Assembly: GCA_934662925.1 (NCBI GenBank)
Contig: CAKUKL010000102.1
Coordinates: 1 to 5,953, forward strand
DNA: 5,953 nt
Origin: an uncultured Oscillospiraceae bacterium
GTDB taxonomy: Bacteria > Bacillota > Clostridia > Oscillospirales > Oscillospiraceae
Reading direction: 5' to 3'
Every line of letters begins with the position of its first letter. Position 1 is the first letter of the stretch. The position numbers and the translations under genes were made by a program. Of this stretch, positions 5,685 through 5,953 are shown one piece after another. The notes under the pieces are model-generated. The model saw only the letters and a program-made list of their open reading frames with translations, made no database searches and had not been told where the DNA came from.

Positions 5685-5953
5685 TCACTCCGCCTCTTCC
5701 AGCCGGATGGTCCCGGAGCCGGCATCCAGCGCGCACAGACGGCCCAGCGGGAGGGCCAGCGTGGGCAGCACGTGGCCGCAGGCAAGGCCGGTGAGGGTGG
5801 GCTTGCCCGCCGGGGCGATGAGCTGGGCGAAGATATCGGGCAGCTCCAGCGTCTTTTCCGGGTACTCCGGCTGGCAGTCCGTCCACGCCCCCAGCACGAT
5901 GCCCGCGCAGTCGTCGAACTTCCCGGCGTTGCGCAGCTGGGTGAGCATGGAGT
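5685..5953 (-). CDS. S66-family LD-carboxypeptidase, C-terminal fragment (5' end outside window)
   Basis: About 89 C-terminal residues of a peptidase S66 (LD-carboxypeptidase/MccF-like) protein. Seen: an RMLTQL-like helix (here SMLTQLRNAGKFDD), the strand GIVLGAWTDC, and the hallmark GLACGHVLPTLALPLG with the histidine (codon 5772-5774) expected to complete the Ser-Glu-His triad, ending in a short acidic tail. The catalytic serine and glutamate lie outside the window. The ATG at 5946-5948 is internal, not the start: the frame stays open to the window edge and these residues belong to the middle of the C-terminal domain. S66 LD-carboxypeptidases remove the terminal D-Ala from murein tetrapeptides in the cytoplasm. 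The gene ends 33 bp before the C40 peptidase, whose preferred substrates are the kind of peptides this enzyme produces, so the two are probably one operon resembling ykfA-ykfC. An MccF-type immunity protein is a less likely alternative. Confidence 0.88.
   Translation of the reverse strand, partial: SMLTQLRNAGKFDDCAGIVLGAWTDCQPEYPEKTLELPDIFAQLIAPAGKPTLTGLACGHVLPTLALPLGRLCALDAGSGTIRLEEAE

Overview
The window is GC-rich bacterial DNA with every gene on the minus strand. Third codon positions are strongly G/C biased, Shine-Dalgarno sequences are purine-rich (GGAGG types), and a Gram-positive-type LexA half-site pattern (GAAC-N4-GTTY) overlaps the uvrB promoter. Together with the gene order this points to a high-GC member of the Clostridia, most plausibly Oscillospiraceae (Oscillibacter/Flavonifractor/Lawsonibacter type). 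The taxonomic placement is inference; no marker gene settles it.

In the direction of transcription (high to low coordinates) there are two blocks. Block 1 (5953 to about 4790) is a murein-peptide recycling pair. It holds the 3' end of an S66-family LD-carboxypeptidase (5685-5953, cut by the window edge). 33 bp later comes a 272-residue NlpC/P60 (C40) endopeptidase with two SH3b-like domains and no signal peptide (4833-5651). A strong hairpin (4791-4828) lies just after its stop. This matches the ykfA-ykfC logic of Bacillus: trimming of tetrapeptides and cutting of the gamma-D-Glu-diamino acid bond inside the cell.

Block 2 (4754 to 1) is a nucleotide excision repair operon: uvrB (2634-4604), a YbaK-type Cys-tRNA(Pro) deacylase (2109-2603), a MmcQ/YjbR-family protein (1729-2106), then uvrA (1-1675, C-terminal part beyond the window). 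The first three genes are separated by 30 and 2 bp and uvrA follows after 53 bp, so one transcript is likely. UvrA and UvrB act together in damage recognition; the two small genes between them have no established repair role.

The 228-bp AT-richer gap between the blocks (4605-4832) holds the control elements: the C40 terminator, an upstream promoter with an extended -10 (P2), a two-part palindrome, and a proximal promoter (P1) with a perfect TTGACA box, 17-bp spacer and a near-consensus LexA box filling most of that spacer. This predicts that uvrB and probably the whole four-gene unit are induced by DNA damage. No RNA genes, CRISPR arrays, mobile elements or attachment sites were seen. This looks like core chromosome, not an accessory island, and I see no undescribed system. 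The most unusual features are the two small genes inside the uvrBA operon and the two-promoter/palindrome leader.
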